A stretch of DNA of 64,000 bases, from the NCBI GenBank assembly GCA_017165825.1, contig CM029372.1:25379524-25443523 (forward strand), given 5' to 3'. The translations under genes and the position numbers were made by a program. This document shows, one piece after another, positions 63,921 to 64,000 of the stretch (the stretch's first letter is position 1; the number at the start of each line of letters is the position of its first letter). The notes beneath the pieces are model-generated. The model saw only the letters and a list, made by a program, of their open reading frames with translations, was not told the DNA's origin and made no database searches. The DNA is from Hepsetus odoe (Eukaryota > Chordata > Actinopteri > Characiformes > Hepsetidae).

Positions 63921-64000
63921 TCATAGCCGCTTGTCCTAATTAGGGTAGCGGGGGCTGCTGGAGCTTATCCCTGCGCTCACAGGGTGAAAGGCGGAGAAAC
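63921..64000 (-). repeat. Repeat C, cut by the window end
   Basis: 'gttcatagccgcttgtccta', 'agggtagcgggggctgctgg' and 'cacagggtgaaaggcggag' match the 3' part of repeat C. The rest lies beyond the window. Confidence 0.88.

Overview
This window is vertebrate nuclear DNA and almost certainly from a teleost fish. Three things point that way: dense short tRNA-derived SINEs with the fish-type tail 'gataagagcgtctgctaaat', Tc1/mariner, pogo (Tigger) and hAT transposon relics of types common in fish, and abundant microsatellites and minisatellites. The order or species cannot be fixed from sequence alone. I find no convincing protein-coding exon, no true tRNA, rRNA or ncRNA gene, and nothing prokaryotic. 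The many apparent ORFs are short. The longest ones lie inside tandem repeats (42-bp minisatellite, TCTG/TCTA tract, CA-rich satellite) and are by-products of repeat periodicity. The window looks intergenic or deeply intronic.

Family labels used here are mine. SINE-A is about 240 bp, with tRNA-like A and B boxes at the head, a body carrying 'ttgagcaaggtaccgtcccc', and a tail ending in 'gtcactttcactttcac'. SINE-B is about 190 bp, with a tRNA-like head and an L2-type LINE tail. Repeat C is about 300 bp, with 'gttctccctgtg' and 'gacctgtccagggtgt' blocks and a (GAGT/GAGC)n tail. A/D chimera means a SINE-A head joined to a C-like tail that ends in (ATGG)n. E is an unclassified repeat present twice.

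Layout. 0-5 kb: repeat C, a Tc1 relic, SINE-B, and a hAT end carrying a chimeric SINE that was itself invaded by three SINE-A copies. 5.1-6.1 kb: a SINE-A fold-back and a 42-bp minisatellite built from a transposon end. 7-9.5 kb: a broken Tigger element, SINE-A and an RTE relic. 10.7-13.6 kb: repeat C, then a nearly continuous polypurine domain about 780 bp long and a CA tract. 14.4-20.4 kb: SINE-A and SINE-B nests, a Tc1 relic, inverted arms, an L2-like 3' end and a solo chimera tail. 20.6-33 kb: mostly unique, with scattered SINEs, repeat C and a second well-preserved Tc1 relic. 33-43.5 kb: a GATA tract and many SINE-A clusters, including the best intact chimera with target-site duplications. 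44.2-48.8 kb: a satellite array of about 4.6 kb with a 20-bp unit. 49-52.8 kb: E, a TCTG/TCTA tract of about 0.8 kb, a 33-bp minisatellite, and TG and CT tracts. 53-64 kb: SINE-A, repeat C, a Tc1 relic split by a SINE, an RTE 3' end, a second E copy, and repeat C at the window edge.

No genes act together here. What the sequence records is a history of transposition: SINE-B into SINE-A, SINE-A into chimera, chimera into hAT, SINE-A into Tc1, together with local tandem amplification. The most notable items are the chimeric SINE subfamily supported by target-site duplications, and the 20-bp satellite with higher-order structure. I see no evidence for a new protein-based system.
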